64,000 nucleotides of DNA from Streptosporangium sp. NBC_01495. GTDB lineage: Bacteria > Actinomycetota > Actinomycetes > Streptosporangiales > Streptosporangiaceae. The stretch is from positions 8,122,001-8,186,000 of the forward strand of contig NZ_CP109430.1 of NCBI RefSeq assembly GCF_036250735.1, in the 5' to 3' direction. How positions within the stretch are numbered: the first letter of the stretch is position 1; every line of letters begins with the position of its first letter. The notes under the pieces were generated by a model, which worked only from the letters and a program-made list of their open reading frames with translations, was not told where the DNA came from and did not search any database. A program made the position numbers and the translations under genes. Positions 35,105-41,680 of the stretch are shown in pieces.

Positions 35105-35144
35105 CGTCCCCCTGGCTCGCTGATCGGCGCGGGCCAGGGGGACG
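35105..35144 (-). terminator. Terminator-like hairpin downstream of hom
   Basis: A perfect 12-bp stem, CGTCCCCCTGGC at 35105-35116 and its complement at 35133-35144, with a 16-nt loop. It is 59 bp after the hom stop, at the end of the lysA-hom unit. Confidence 0.6.
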
Positions 35145-35203
35145 AACGTCCCGGCGGCGAGGCCCTCCGGCCGGTCACGGCGGACCGGCCCGGCGGGGCG
35201 CCG

Positions 35204-36496
35204 CTAGGGGGTGTCCTCGCCCTCGACGCGCATGACGCTCACCACGTCGCGGACGATGTCCAGCTCGCGCAGGCCCTCGATCGTGGCCGACAGCGCGGCG
35301 TCGCTGGCCCTGTGGGTGACCAGCACCAGCTGGGCGTCCGCGCCGTGCCCCTCCTGCCGGACGGTCTGGATGGAGACGTCCTGCTTGGCGAACATGTCGG
35401 CGACCCTGGCGAGCACGCCGGGCTTGTCGGCGACGTCCAGGGAGACGTGGTAGCGCGTGACGGTCTCGCCCATCGGGTGCACGACCAGGTCCGCGTACGT
35501 GGACTCCTCCGGGCCCCGGGTGCCCGCCAGCACGTTGCGCCCCACGGCCACGATGTCGCCCAGCACGGCGCTCGCGGTCGGGGCGCCGCCCGCGCCCGCG
35601 CCGTAGAACATGAGCTGCCCGGCGGAGCGCGCCTCGACGAACACCGCGTTGTAGGCCTCGCGGACCCCGGCCAGCGGGTGCGTTCTGGGGATCATGGCCG
35701 GATGCACCCGCACCCCGAACGACCTGCCGTCGTCGGAGCGGGCGCAGATCGCCAGCAGCTTGATGACGTATCCCATGGCCTTGGCGCTGGCCACGTCCGT
35801 CGCGGTGATCTCGGTGATGCCCTCGCGGTGCACGTCGGCGGCCGTCACCCGGCTGTGGAAGGCGATCCCGGCGAGGATCGCGGCCTTCGCCGCGGCGTCG
35901 AAGCCCTCCACGTCGGCGGTGGGGTCGGCCTCGGCGTAGCCCAGCTCCTGCGCCTCCCCCAGCGCGTCGGAGAACGAGGCCCCGCTGGAGTCCATCTGGT
36001 CGAGGATGTAGTTGGTGGTGCCGTTCACGATGCCGAGCACGCGGTGCACGTGATCCCCGGCGAGCGACTCGCGCAGCGGCCGGATCAGCGGGATGGCGCC
36101 CGCGACGGCCGCCTCGAAGTAGAGGTCGGCGTTGCCTGCCCTGGCCGCGGCGTGGACGGTCGCGCCGTCCTCGGCGAGCAGCGCCTTGTTGGCCGTGACG
36201 ACCGACTTGCCGCTGTTCAGCGCGGTCAGGATGAGCGACCTGGCGGGCTCGATGCCGCCGATCACCTCCACGACGACGTCGATGTCGTCCCGGGCGACCA
36301 GGGCCTCGGCGTCCGTGGTGAGCAGGGCGGGATCCACGTCGGCGTCCCGCCTGCGGCCCAGGCGCCGCACGGCGACCCCGGCGAGCTCCAGCGGCGCCCC
36401 GATTCGGGCGGCGAGGTCGTCGGCCTGCTCGTGCATGAGCCTGACCACCTGGGAGCCGACGACGCCGCATCCCAGAAGTGCGACTTTCAGTGCCAT
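35204..36496 (-). CDS. hom: Homoserine dehydrogenase with ACT domain
   Basis: A 430-residue NAD(P)-dependent enzyme that reduces aspartate semialdehyde to homoserine. The dinucleotide-binding motif LLGCGVVGSQV is at 8-18. GIVNGTTNYILDQM and GYAEADPTADVEGFDAAAK are the family catalytic stretches. The C-terminal ACT domain (about 350-430, YHVSLDVADKPGVLARVA) allows threonine feedback control in relatives. It follows lysA by 60 bp on the same strand. thrC, normally next, is 13.5 kb away. Confidence 0.97.
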   Translation of the reverse strand: MALKVALLGCGVVGSQVVRLMHEQADDLAARIGAPLELAGVAVRRLGRRRDADVDPALLTTDAEALVARDDIDVVVEVIGGIEPARSLILTALNSGKSVVTANKALLAEDGATVHAAARAGNADLYFEAAVAGAIPLIRPLRESLAGDHVHRVLGIVNGTTNYILDQMDSSGASFSDALGEAQELGYAEADPTADVEGFDAAAKAAILAGIAFHSRVTAADVHREGITEITATDVASAKAMGYVIKLLAICARSDDGRSFGVRVHPAMIPRTHPLAGVREAYNAVFVEARSAGQLMFYGAGAGGAPTASAVLGDIVAVGRNVLAGTRGPEESTYADLVVHPMGETVTRYHVSLDVADKPGVLARVADMFAKQDVSIQTVRQEGHGADAQLVLVTHRASDAALSATIEGLRELDIVRDVVSVMRVEGEDTP

Positions 36497-36556
36497 GCGG
36501 TCACGCCCCCTTGTCGCTCACACCATGGACGGCTCTCTCGGCCGCTCCGGGTCGTT

Positions 36557-37939
36557 TCACAGCTGTCCTCTCAGGAGGTCGTCCTCGGTCTCCCGGCGGA
36601 CGATCACACGGGACACCCCGTCCCTGACCGCGACCACGGCGGGCTTGGGGAGGTAGTTGTAGTTGTTGGCGAGCGAGCGGCAGTAGGCGCCGGTGCCCGC
36701 GACGGCGATCAGGTCGCCGGTGGCCAGGTCCGCGGGAAGCCACAGATCGCGCACGACCATGTCGCCGCTCTCGCAGTGCTTGCCGACCAGGCGCGAGAGC
36801 ATCGGCGCCGAGGTGCTCTCGCGGGAGGCCAGGCGCGCGGTGTAGTCGGCCCCGTAGAGGGCGGTGCGGATGTTGTCGCTCATGCCGCCGTCGACGCTGA
36901 CGTAGGTGCGCAGGCCCTCGACGTCCTTGATCGTGCCGACCTCGTAGAGCGTCACCCCGGCCAGCCCGGCGATGGCCCTGCCCGGCTCGACGGTGAGCTT
37001 GGGCACCGGCAGGTCGGCGGACCTGGCCACCTTGCTGACGATCTCCCGCAGGTTGTCGGCGATCTCCTTGACGTCGGGCGCGGTGTCGCCCTCGACGTAC
37101 GGGATGCCGTAGCCGCCGCCGAGGTCGAGCTCGGGCAGCACGACGCCGTGCTCATCCTTGATCTTGACCATGAGGGTGGCCAGGCGGGCCGCGGCCACCT
37201 CGAACCCGGCGGTGTCGGTGATCTGGGAGCCGATGTGGGAGTGCAGGCCGACGAGCTCCAGCTGGGGCAGGGCGAGGATCCGCCTGGCCGCCTCGGCCGC
37301 CGCGCCGCTGCTCAGCGAGAAGCCGAACTTCTGGTCGTCGTGGGCGGTCGCGATGAACTCGTGGGTGTGGGCCTCGACGCCCACGGTGACGCGGATCATC
37401 ACCTTGGGACGCCTGCCGTGCCTGTCGGCGAGGAAGCCCAGGCGGGCGATCTCCTCGAAGGAGTCGGCCACGATGTGCCCGACCCCGACCTCGACGGCCT
37501 TCTCAAGCTCGGCGAACGACTTGTTGTTGCCGTGCAAGGTGATCCGCTCGGGCGGGAATCCGACGCTGAGCGCGACGGCGAGCTCCCCGGCGCTGCAGAC
37601 GTCGAGGCCGAGGCCCTCCTGCATGATCCAGCGGGCGACCTCGCGGCACAGGAAGGCCTTGCCCGCGTAGTGGACCTCGCCGCCGGAGAACGCGCTCGCG
37701 TAGTCGCGGCAGCGGGAGCGGAAGTCTTCCTCGTCCACCACGTAGAGCGGGCTGCCGTGCTCCGCGACCAGGTCCCTGACATCCGCGCCGCCGATCGTGA
37801 TCGAGCCGTCGGCGCGGCTCGACGTTCGGGGCCAGATGGTCGGGTCGAGCGTGTTCAGGTCGGCGGGTGCGTGCGGAGGGCGCTCCTCGGGCAGCACTTC
37901 TGCATGCCGGTCACCGGCGGGGTGGGCGAATCGACTCAC
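36557..37939 (-). CDS. lysA: Diaminopimelate decarboxylase
   Basis: A 460-residue PLP enzyme that makes lysine from meso-diaminopimelate. The GTG at 37939 ([18 protein letters not shown]) fits the start of actinobacterial LysA; the 16 codons in frame upstream do not. The PLP lysine is Lys94 in [16 protein letters not shown] and GLHSHIGSQ are further alanine-racemase-fold motifs, and ECG-type catalytic Cys is represented by GKHCESGD. It lies downstream of the lanthipeptide array, separated from it by a strong hairpin and an AT-rich region that probably holds its promoter. Confidence 0.96.
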   Translation of the reverse strand: MSRFAHPAGDRHAEVLPEERPPHAPADLNTLDPTIWPRTSSRADGSITIGGADVRDLVAEHGSPLYVVDEEDFRSRCRDYASAFSGGEVHYAGKAFLCREVARWIMQEGLGLDVCSAGELAVALSVGFPPERITLHGNNKSFAELEKAVEVGVGHIVADSFEEIARLGFLADRHGRRPKVMIRVTVGVEAHTHEFIATAHDDQKFGFSLSSGAAAEAARRILALPQLELVGLHSHIGSQITDTAGFEVAAARLATLMVKIKDEHGVVLPELDLGGGYGIPYVEGDTAPDVKEIADNLREIVSKVARSADLPVPKLTVEPGRAIAGLAGVTLYEVGTIKDVEGLRTYVSVDGGMSDNIRTALYGADYTARLASRESTSAPMLSRLVGKHCESGDMVVRDLWLPADLATGDLIAVAGTGAYCRSLANNYNYLPKPAVVAVRDGVSRVIVRRETEDDLLRGQL

Positions 37940-38009
37940 CCGATCGAGGCTATCGGACCCGGTGATCCCCCTGAGACGATTGCCCACCCATCGAGACGCG
38001 ATCCTCCCC

Positions 38010-38070
38010 GAACACGCGAACTTTTTACGTTATTGGCCGCTTTTGCGACATATTTTAACGTCGTGCCGCT
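38010..38070 (-). promoter_or_regulatory. AT-rich candidate promoter region of lysA
   Basis: This is one of the most AT-rich stretches in the window (ACTTTTTACGTTATTGG and CATATTTTAACG on the plus strand), 70-130 bp before the lysA start. ACGTTA and TAACGT form a 6-bp inverted repeat. Exact -35 and -10 could not be fixed. Confidence 0.4.
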
Positions 38071-38144
38071 ACATGATCTTGGGGAGAGGCCCGGAGCGGG
38101 CCCGCGCATCCCGGCCCGGCCCGGTCAGGCGGGCCAGAGTACGC

Positions 38145-38182
38145 GTGCCGGTGCGGGCCGGCGCCAGGGCCCGCACCGGCAC
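38145..38182 (-). terminator. Terminator at the end of the lanthipeptide operon
   Basis: A perfect 15-bp stem, GTGCCGGTGCGGGCC at 38145-38159 and complement at 38168-38182, with an 8-nt loop. It starts 17 bp after the last precursor stop and would separate the cluster from lysA. Confidence 0.85.
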
Positions 38183-38199
38183 CCGGCCGCCGGGCGGGA

Positions 38200-38376
38200 C
38201 TACACCGGGCAGGCGAGCGTGCTGGTGGCGCAGCAGCCGATGCTGATGAAGTGCTCCGTCCGCGGCTCGCGGCCGCCGACCAGCTCGTCCAGGCTGATCT
38301 CACCGGCGGGGTGGACCAGGTCGGCCGTACGGGCCTGCGGGTTCTTCCACTGACGGATCAGTTCGTTGTCGGACAT
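38200..38376 (-). CDS. lanA5: Class II lanthipeptide precursor 5 (last in array)
   Basis: A 58-residue precursor. AAGGAG lies seven bases before the ATG. The leader has MSDNELIRQWKNPQAR, HPAGEISLDEL and the cleavage-type GG at 34-35. The presumed core of 23 residues starts REPRTEH and has ISIGCCATSTLACPV at its end: Thr40, Ser45, Thr51, Ser52, Thr53 and Cys48, Cys49, Cys56. It differs from precursors 1-3 by ATSTLA in place of the PT motif and by a PV tail after the last Cys. The gene is separated from precursor 4 by 181 bp holding two hairpins, and is followed by the operon terminator. Confidence 0.9.
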   Translation of the reverse strand: MSDNELIRQWKNPQARTADLVHPAGEISLDELVGGREPRTEHFISIGCCATSTLACPV

Positions 38377-38416
38377 CACATGTCTCCTTGGTCGAGATTC
38401 GTTGTGCGTGGGACGC

Positions 38417-38452
38417 GGGGGCCGGTCCGGCACGAGGACCGGGCCGGCCCCC
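38417..38452 (-). terminator. Hairpin upstream of precursor 5
   Basis: A 14-bp stem with one G-U pair (38417-38430 with 38439-38452) and an 8-nt loop, in the gap between precursors 4 and 5. It may act as a terminator, attenuator or mRNA stabiliser. Confidence 0.55.
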
Positions 38453-38484
38453 TTGGTAACCGTTGGTGGCCGTGTCCGGTGGCC

Positions 38485-38516
38485 CGCCGCGGACCTCGTG
38501 GCGGAGGTCCGCGGCG
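38485..38516 (-). terminator. Hairpin downstream of precursor 4
   Basis: A perfect 12-bp stem, CGCCGCGGACCT at 38485-38496 with its complement at 38505-38516, and an 8-nt loop. It starts 41 bp after the precursor 4 stop. Confidence 0.6.
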
Positions 38517-38557
38517 CGGCGCCCGGTCACGGTCCCGGGCCGAACGCTCCGGGCCTC

Positions 38558-38737
38558 CTAGCAGAGGTCCACGGTGCAGCACTTGTGCGAGATCACCGGA
38601 GGCCAGGTCTCCTGCGGCATGCCGCCGACGACGCGCGCGAGGTGCTCGTCGAGGTCGATCTCGCCGGCGGGGTGAACCAGGTCGGCCGTACGGGCTTGCG
38701 GGTTCTTCCACTGACGGATCAGCTCGTCGTCGGACAT
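38558..38737 (-). CDS. lanA4: Class II lanthipeptide precursor 4 (divergent core)
   Basis: A 59-residue precursor. The ATG at 38737 has AAGGAG seven bases upstream (a GTG just before it is ignored). The leader is MSDDELIRQWKNPQAR...HPAGEIDLDEHLARVVGG, with GG at 38-39. The presumed core of 20 residues starts MPQETWPP and ends VISHKCCTVDLC: exactly three Ser/Thr (Thr44, Ser50, Thr55) and three Cys (53, 54, 59). It is the most divergent core: Lys instead of Gly before the Cys pair, Thr directly after the pair, and Asp before the last ring. It is 31 bp from precursor 3. Confidence 0.9.
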   Translation of the reverse strand: MSDDELIRQWKNPQARTADLVHPAGEIDLDEHLARVVGGMPQETWPPVISHKCCTVDLC

Positions 38738-38768
38738 CACACGCCTCCTTGGCGCACGCGGCCGCGGG

Positions 38769-38936
38769 TCAGCAGTAGGTGCCGGTGGGGCAGCAGCCCC
38801 AGGAGGCGAGCCCCTCGGTGGCGGGCTCGCGGCCGCCGACCAGCTCGTCCAGGCTGATCTCCCCGGCCGGGTGGATCAGGTCGGCGGTGCGGGCCTGCGG
38901 GTTCTTCCACTGACGGATCAGCTCGTTGTCGGACAT
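38769..38936 (-). CDS. lanA3: Class II lanthipeptide precursor 3 (55 aa)
   Basis: A 55-residue precursor that I found by reading the minus strand; it is short enough to be missed by common length cut-offs. AAGGAG lies seven bases before the ATG at 38936. The leader is MSDNELIRQWKNPQAR, then IHPAGEISLDEL and GG at 34-35. The presumed core of 20 residues starts REPATEGLA and ends SWGCCPTGTYC: Thr40, Ser45, Thr51, Thr53 and Cys48, Cys49, Cys55. The gaps to precursors 2 and 4 are both 31 bp, so 2-3-4 form a regular tandem unit. Confidence 0.92.
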   Translation of the reverse strand: MSDNELIRQWKNPQARTADLIHPAGEISLDELVGGREPATEGLASWGCCPTGTYC

Positions 38937-38967
38937 CACATGACTCCTTGGTGTGGGCCGCCGGGGA

Positions 38968-39141
38968 TCAGCAGAAGGCGTTGGTGGGGCAGCAGCCCAG
39001 GGAGAAGAAGTACTCGCTCACCGGCGGGCGGCCGCCGACCACGCGGGCGTCGTCCAGGCTGATCTCCCCGGCCGGGTGGGCCAGGTCGGCGCTGCGGGCC
39101 TGCGGGTTCTTCCACTGACGGACCAGCTCGTTGTCGGACAT
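38968..39141 (-). CDS. lanA2: Class II lanthipeptide precursor 2 (57 aa)
   Basis: A 57-residue precursor, also short enough to be missed. AAGGAG lies seven bases before the ATG at 39141. The leader is MSDNELVRQWKNPQARSADL, then AHPAGEISLDDARVV and GG at 36-37; it is identical to that of precursor 1. The presumed core of 20 residues starts RPPVSEYFF and ends SLGCCPTNAFC. It has exactly three Ser/Thr (Ser42, Ser47, Thr53) and three Cys (50, 51, 57), so every possible ring partner is fixed in number. It lies 105 bp from precursor 1. Confidence 0.92.
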   Translation of the reverse strand: MSDNELVRQWKNPQARSADLAHPAGEISLDDARVVGGRPPVSEYFFSLGCCPTNAFC

Positions 39142-39192
39142 GACATCACTCCTTGGTGAGATTCGATGTGGTGGGATTCGATGCTTCGGGAG

Positions 39193-39211
39193 GCGCCGGC
39201 CGGACCGGCGC
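39193..39211 (-). other. Small hairpin between precursors 1 and 2
   Basis: A 7-bp GC stem (GCGCCGG with its complement) and 5-nt loop; it may extend into a second imperfect hairpin at 39210-39235. It could tune the ratio of precursor 1 to the following genes. Confidence 0.35.
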
Positions 39212-39246
39212 GAAGGTGGGCCGAGGGCCCTTCGCGGTGGAGCGGA

Positions 39247-39432
39247 TCAGAAGCCGCCGCCGCACCACGTGCCGGTGGGGCAGCAGCCGTAGGAGAGGAT
39301 GTACTCGCTCACCGGCGGGCGTCCGCCGACCACGCGGGCGTCGTCCAGGCTGATCTCCCCGGCCGGGTGGGCCAGGTCGGCGCTGCGGGCCTGCGGGTTC
39401 TTCCACTGACGGACCAGCTCGTTGTCGGACAT
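39247..39432 (-). CDS. lanA1: Class II lanthipeptide precursor 1 (first in array)
   Basis: A 61-residue precursor. The ATG at 39432 is chosen because AAGGAG lies eight bases upstream and because it matches the leader start of the four other copies. The leader is the same as in precursor 2 with GG at 36-37. The presumed core of 24 residues starts RPPVSEYIL and ends SYGCCPTGTWC followed by GGGF. Ser42, Ser47, Thr53, Thr55 and Cys50, Cys51, Cys57 are the possible ring partners. The GGGF tail after the last Cys is unique in the set. It is 82 bp downstream of lanT. Confidence 0.92.
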   Translation of the reverse strand: MSDNELVRQWKNPQARSADLAHPAGEISLDDARVVGGRPPVSEYILSYGCCPTGTWCGGGF

Positions 39433-39488
39433 GACGTACTCTCCTTCTGGATTGGGATCTCGTGGATCACGATCGGAATCGGTCATGG

Positions 39489-39514
39489 GGCGCGCCGGCG
39501 GGATCCGGCGCGCC
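39489..39514 (-). terminator. Hairpin directly after lanT
   Basis: A perfect 10-bp stem, GGCGCGCCGG at 39489-39498 and complement at 39505-39514, loop of six. It begins immediately at the lanT stop codon, between lanT and the precursor array. Termination, attenuation or 5' protection of the precursor mRNA are all possible. Confidence 0.6.
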
Positions 39515-41680
39515 TCACGCGTTCAGTGCCCCGGCTCGCCGCCGGGGCGCCGCGTCGTGCGCGAACAGCTCTCGGTAGGTCCCCTCTCGTGCGATGAGGT
39601 CCTCGTGCGTGCCCCGCTCGACGATGCGGCCGCGGTCGAGCACGAGGATCTTGTGGGCGTCGCGGATCGCGCTCAGCCGATGCGAGATCACGATCCGCGT
39701 GACCTCGAGCCCGGACAGCGCCGCGTCGACGCGGCGTTCGGTCTCGGGGTCGAGGTGGCTGGTGGCCTCGTCCAGGATGAGCAGGCGAGGCTTGTGGACG
39801 AGGGCGCGGGCCAGGGCGACCCGCTGGCGCTGCCCGGCCGACAGCGCGGCGCCGGCCTCGCCGACGAGGGTGCCGTACGCCATGGGCATGGCGCCCACGT
39901 CGTCGTGCAGTCCGGCGATGCGGGCGGCGCGCACCACCTCCTCCTCGGTGGCGTCCTCCCGGCCGAGTGTGAGGTTGTCCATGATCGTGCCGTTGAACAG
40001 GTTGAGGTCCTGTAGAACGGCCCCGCAGCGGGAGCGCAGGTCGTGGACGTCGAGGTCGGCCAGCTCGTACCCGTCGTGGCGCACCGTACCGGCGGTGGGG
40101 CGCAGCAGGCCGAGGACCAGCAGGGCGATGGTGCTCTTGCCGGAGCCGGTGCGGCCGACGATGCCGAGCTTGCTGCCGGGCGGGACGGTGAAGGTGAGGT
40201 CCCTGAGCACCGGCGGGGCGTCGGCCTGGTAGTGGAAGACCAGTTCCTCGACCTCGATGCCGCTGGCGGTGTGCGCGGGGAGGCGCACGGGGCCGGTGGG
40301 TTCCTCGTCCGCGTCGACGATGTCGTAGACCCGCTCGATCTGGCTTCGCAGCATCGGGTAGCTCTGGCCCGCGCTGGCCAGCCCCTGCAGGGGGGCGAGC
40401 ACGGCGAGGGCGACGGTGCTGGCGGCGAGCGCGGTGCCGATCGTCATGCCGCCGTTCAGGACGAGCCCGAGTCCGGTCAGCAGCAGGAGCAGCGGGGCGG
40501 CGACGGTGAGGGCCTGGTGGAAGGCCTCCAGGCCGGCGGTGATCCGGCCGCGGACGACCAGAGCGCCGCGATACGTGTCGAACAGCCGCACCCAGTGCTG
40601 CTCGGCCCGTCCCTCGACGCCGTTGGCCTTGACCGGGACCACGGCCTCCAGGGTCTCGGTGAGGTAGCTCTGCTCCTCGGCCTTGGCCGACAGCTCCCGC
40701 TGGTAGACGGCCGCGACCCGCGGGGAGACCCGTACCACCAGCAGCACGTGGGCGGCGCCCAGGGCGAGCACGACGGGCACGTAGCCGGGGGCGAGCACGG
40801 CCAGGCCGATCAGGTAGCCCACCAGGAGCGCGGCGTCCAGTACGAGTATCAGCAGCCGTTGCGTGACGGTCTCGCGCGTGGTGGAGACGCTGCCGAGCCG
40901 GGCGAGCAGGTCTCCCCTGCGGCGCTGGATGAAGAACGACAGCGGCAGCCGCAGCATGTGGCGGATGAGCTGCCGTCCCAGCGTCGCCTCGGCGCGGACG
41001 CGCAGGGTGAGCACCGCCATCTCTCTCAGCAGGGTCGTGAGCCCGGCCAGGACGGTGGTGCCGAGCACCACCACGGCGAAGATCGGCAGGATGTCCGTCC
41101 GCCGGTCGGGGGCGAAGGTGTCGACGACCTGCTGGGTGGCGAGCGGCAGCACCAGGGCCAGCAGCTTCAGCACGGTCGCGCAGGCCAGCACGGCGGCGAG
41201 CAGACTCCGGCTGCCGGGCATCGCCACGAAGTCCCGCAGGTAGCGGAGCATCAGCCACTCCCGCATGGGAGTGCGCCGCCGGACGAACTCGGGGCCGGGA
41301 GACACGTGGATCAGCACGCCGCCGAAGCGCCGGTCGAAGTCCCGCACGCTCTGCCACTGGCGGCCGCCGCCCGGGTCGGCCAGGCGGACGCGCCGCGCGC
41401 CGACCCGTTCCACGACGACGAAGTGGTGGTCGGCCAGGTAGGCGATGGCCGGCTGGTCGATGGGGCCGAGGCGCTCCGTCCGCTCGGTCCGCGCGTGCAG
41501 GCCCATCCGGGGGGCGGCGGCGATCAGGTGGGCGGCGGAGACGCCGTCGCGTCCGATGCCGAGCATCTCCCGGCATTCGGCGACCCGGGTGTCCCTGCCG
41601 TGGAAGCTGGCGATCATGGCCAGGCAGGCCGCGGCGCATTCGGTGGAGGTGAGCTGGTGTCGCAGCGGGACCCTGCCCAT
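39515..41680 (-). CDS. lanT: LanT: C39 peptidase-ABC exporter for lanthipeptides
   Basis: A 721-residue bifunctional transporter that cuts the leader after the GG motif and exports the modified core. The N-terminal C39 domain has Cys15 (QLTSTECAAACLAMI), His86 (DHHFVVVERV) and Asp102 (LADPGGG). The membrane domain of about six helices covers roughly 155-420. The nucleotide-binding domain has Walker A GRTGSGKST (Lys515), signature LSAGQRQRVALARAL and Walker B LLILDEATS. The ATG overlaps the lanM1 stop by one base (TGATG), so it is coupled to lanM1. The precursor genes follow directly. Confidence 0.95.
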   Translation of the reverse strand: MGRVPLRHQLTSTECAAACLAMIASFHGRDTRVAECREMLGIGRDGVSAAHLIAAAPRMGLHARTERTERLGPIDQPAIAYLADHHFVVVERVGARRVRLADPGGGRQWQSVRDFDRRFGGVLIHVSPGPEFVRRRTPMREWLMLRYLRDFVAMPGSRSLLAAVLACATVLKLLALVLPLATQQVVDTFAPDRRTDILPIFAVVVLGTTVLAGLTTLLREMAVLTLRVRAEATLGRQLIRHMLRLPLSFFIQRRRGDLLARLGSVSTTRETVTQRLLILVLDAALLVGYLIGLAVLAPGYVPVVLALGAAHVLLVVRVSPRVAAVYQRELSAKAEEQSYLTETLEAVVPVKANGVEGRAEQHWVRLFDTYRGALVVRGRITAGLEAFHQALTVAAPLLLLLTGLGLVLNGGMTIGTALAASTVALAVLAPLQGLASAGQSYPMLRSQIERVYDIVDADEEPTGPVRLPAHTASGIEVEELVFHYQADAPPVLRDLTFTVPPGSKLGIVGRTGSGKSTIALLVLGLLRPTAGTVRHDGYELADLDVHDLRSRCGAVLQDLNLFNGTIMDNLTLGREDATEEEVVRAARIAGLHDDVGAMPMAYGTLVGEAGAALSAGQRQRVALARALVHKPRLLILDEATSHLDPETERRVDAALSGLEVTRIVISHRLSAIRDAHKILVLDRGRIVERGTHEDLIAREGTYRELFAHDAAPRRRAGALNA

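Larger units (their letters stand above)
34774..35203. other. 430-bp intergenic region between the deacetylase start and hom stop
   Basis: No gene is supported. It holds an AT-rich stretch at 34810-34860 that is probably the deacetylase promoter, a 7-1-7 inverted repeat at 34873-34887 and a terminator-like hairpin at 35105-35144. Confidence 0.6.

Noticed and set aside
38200-39432. Classical two-component (alpha/beta) lantibiotic such as haloduracin
   Set aside because: Two LanMs suggested it, but all five precursors share one leader type and one core scaffold; no beta-type precursor ending in a CPTTxC-x-x-C pattern was found.
38377-39433. CRISPR-like look of the regularly spaced repeats
   Set aside because: The repeats are coding leaders of precursor genes, longer and more variable than CRISPR repeats, and each has a ribosome-binding site and stop codon. 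No cas genes.
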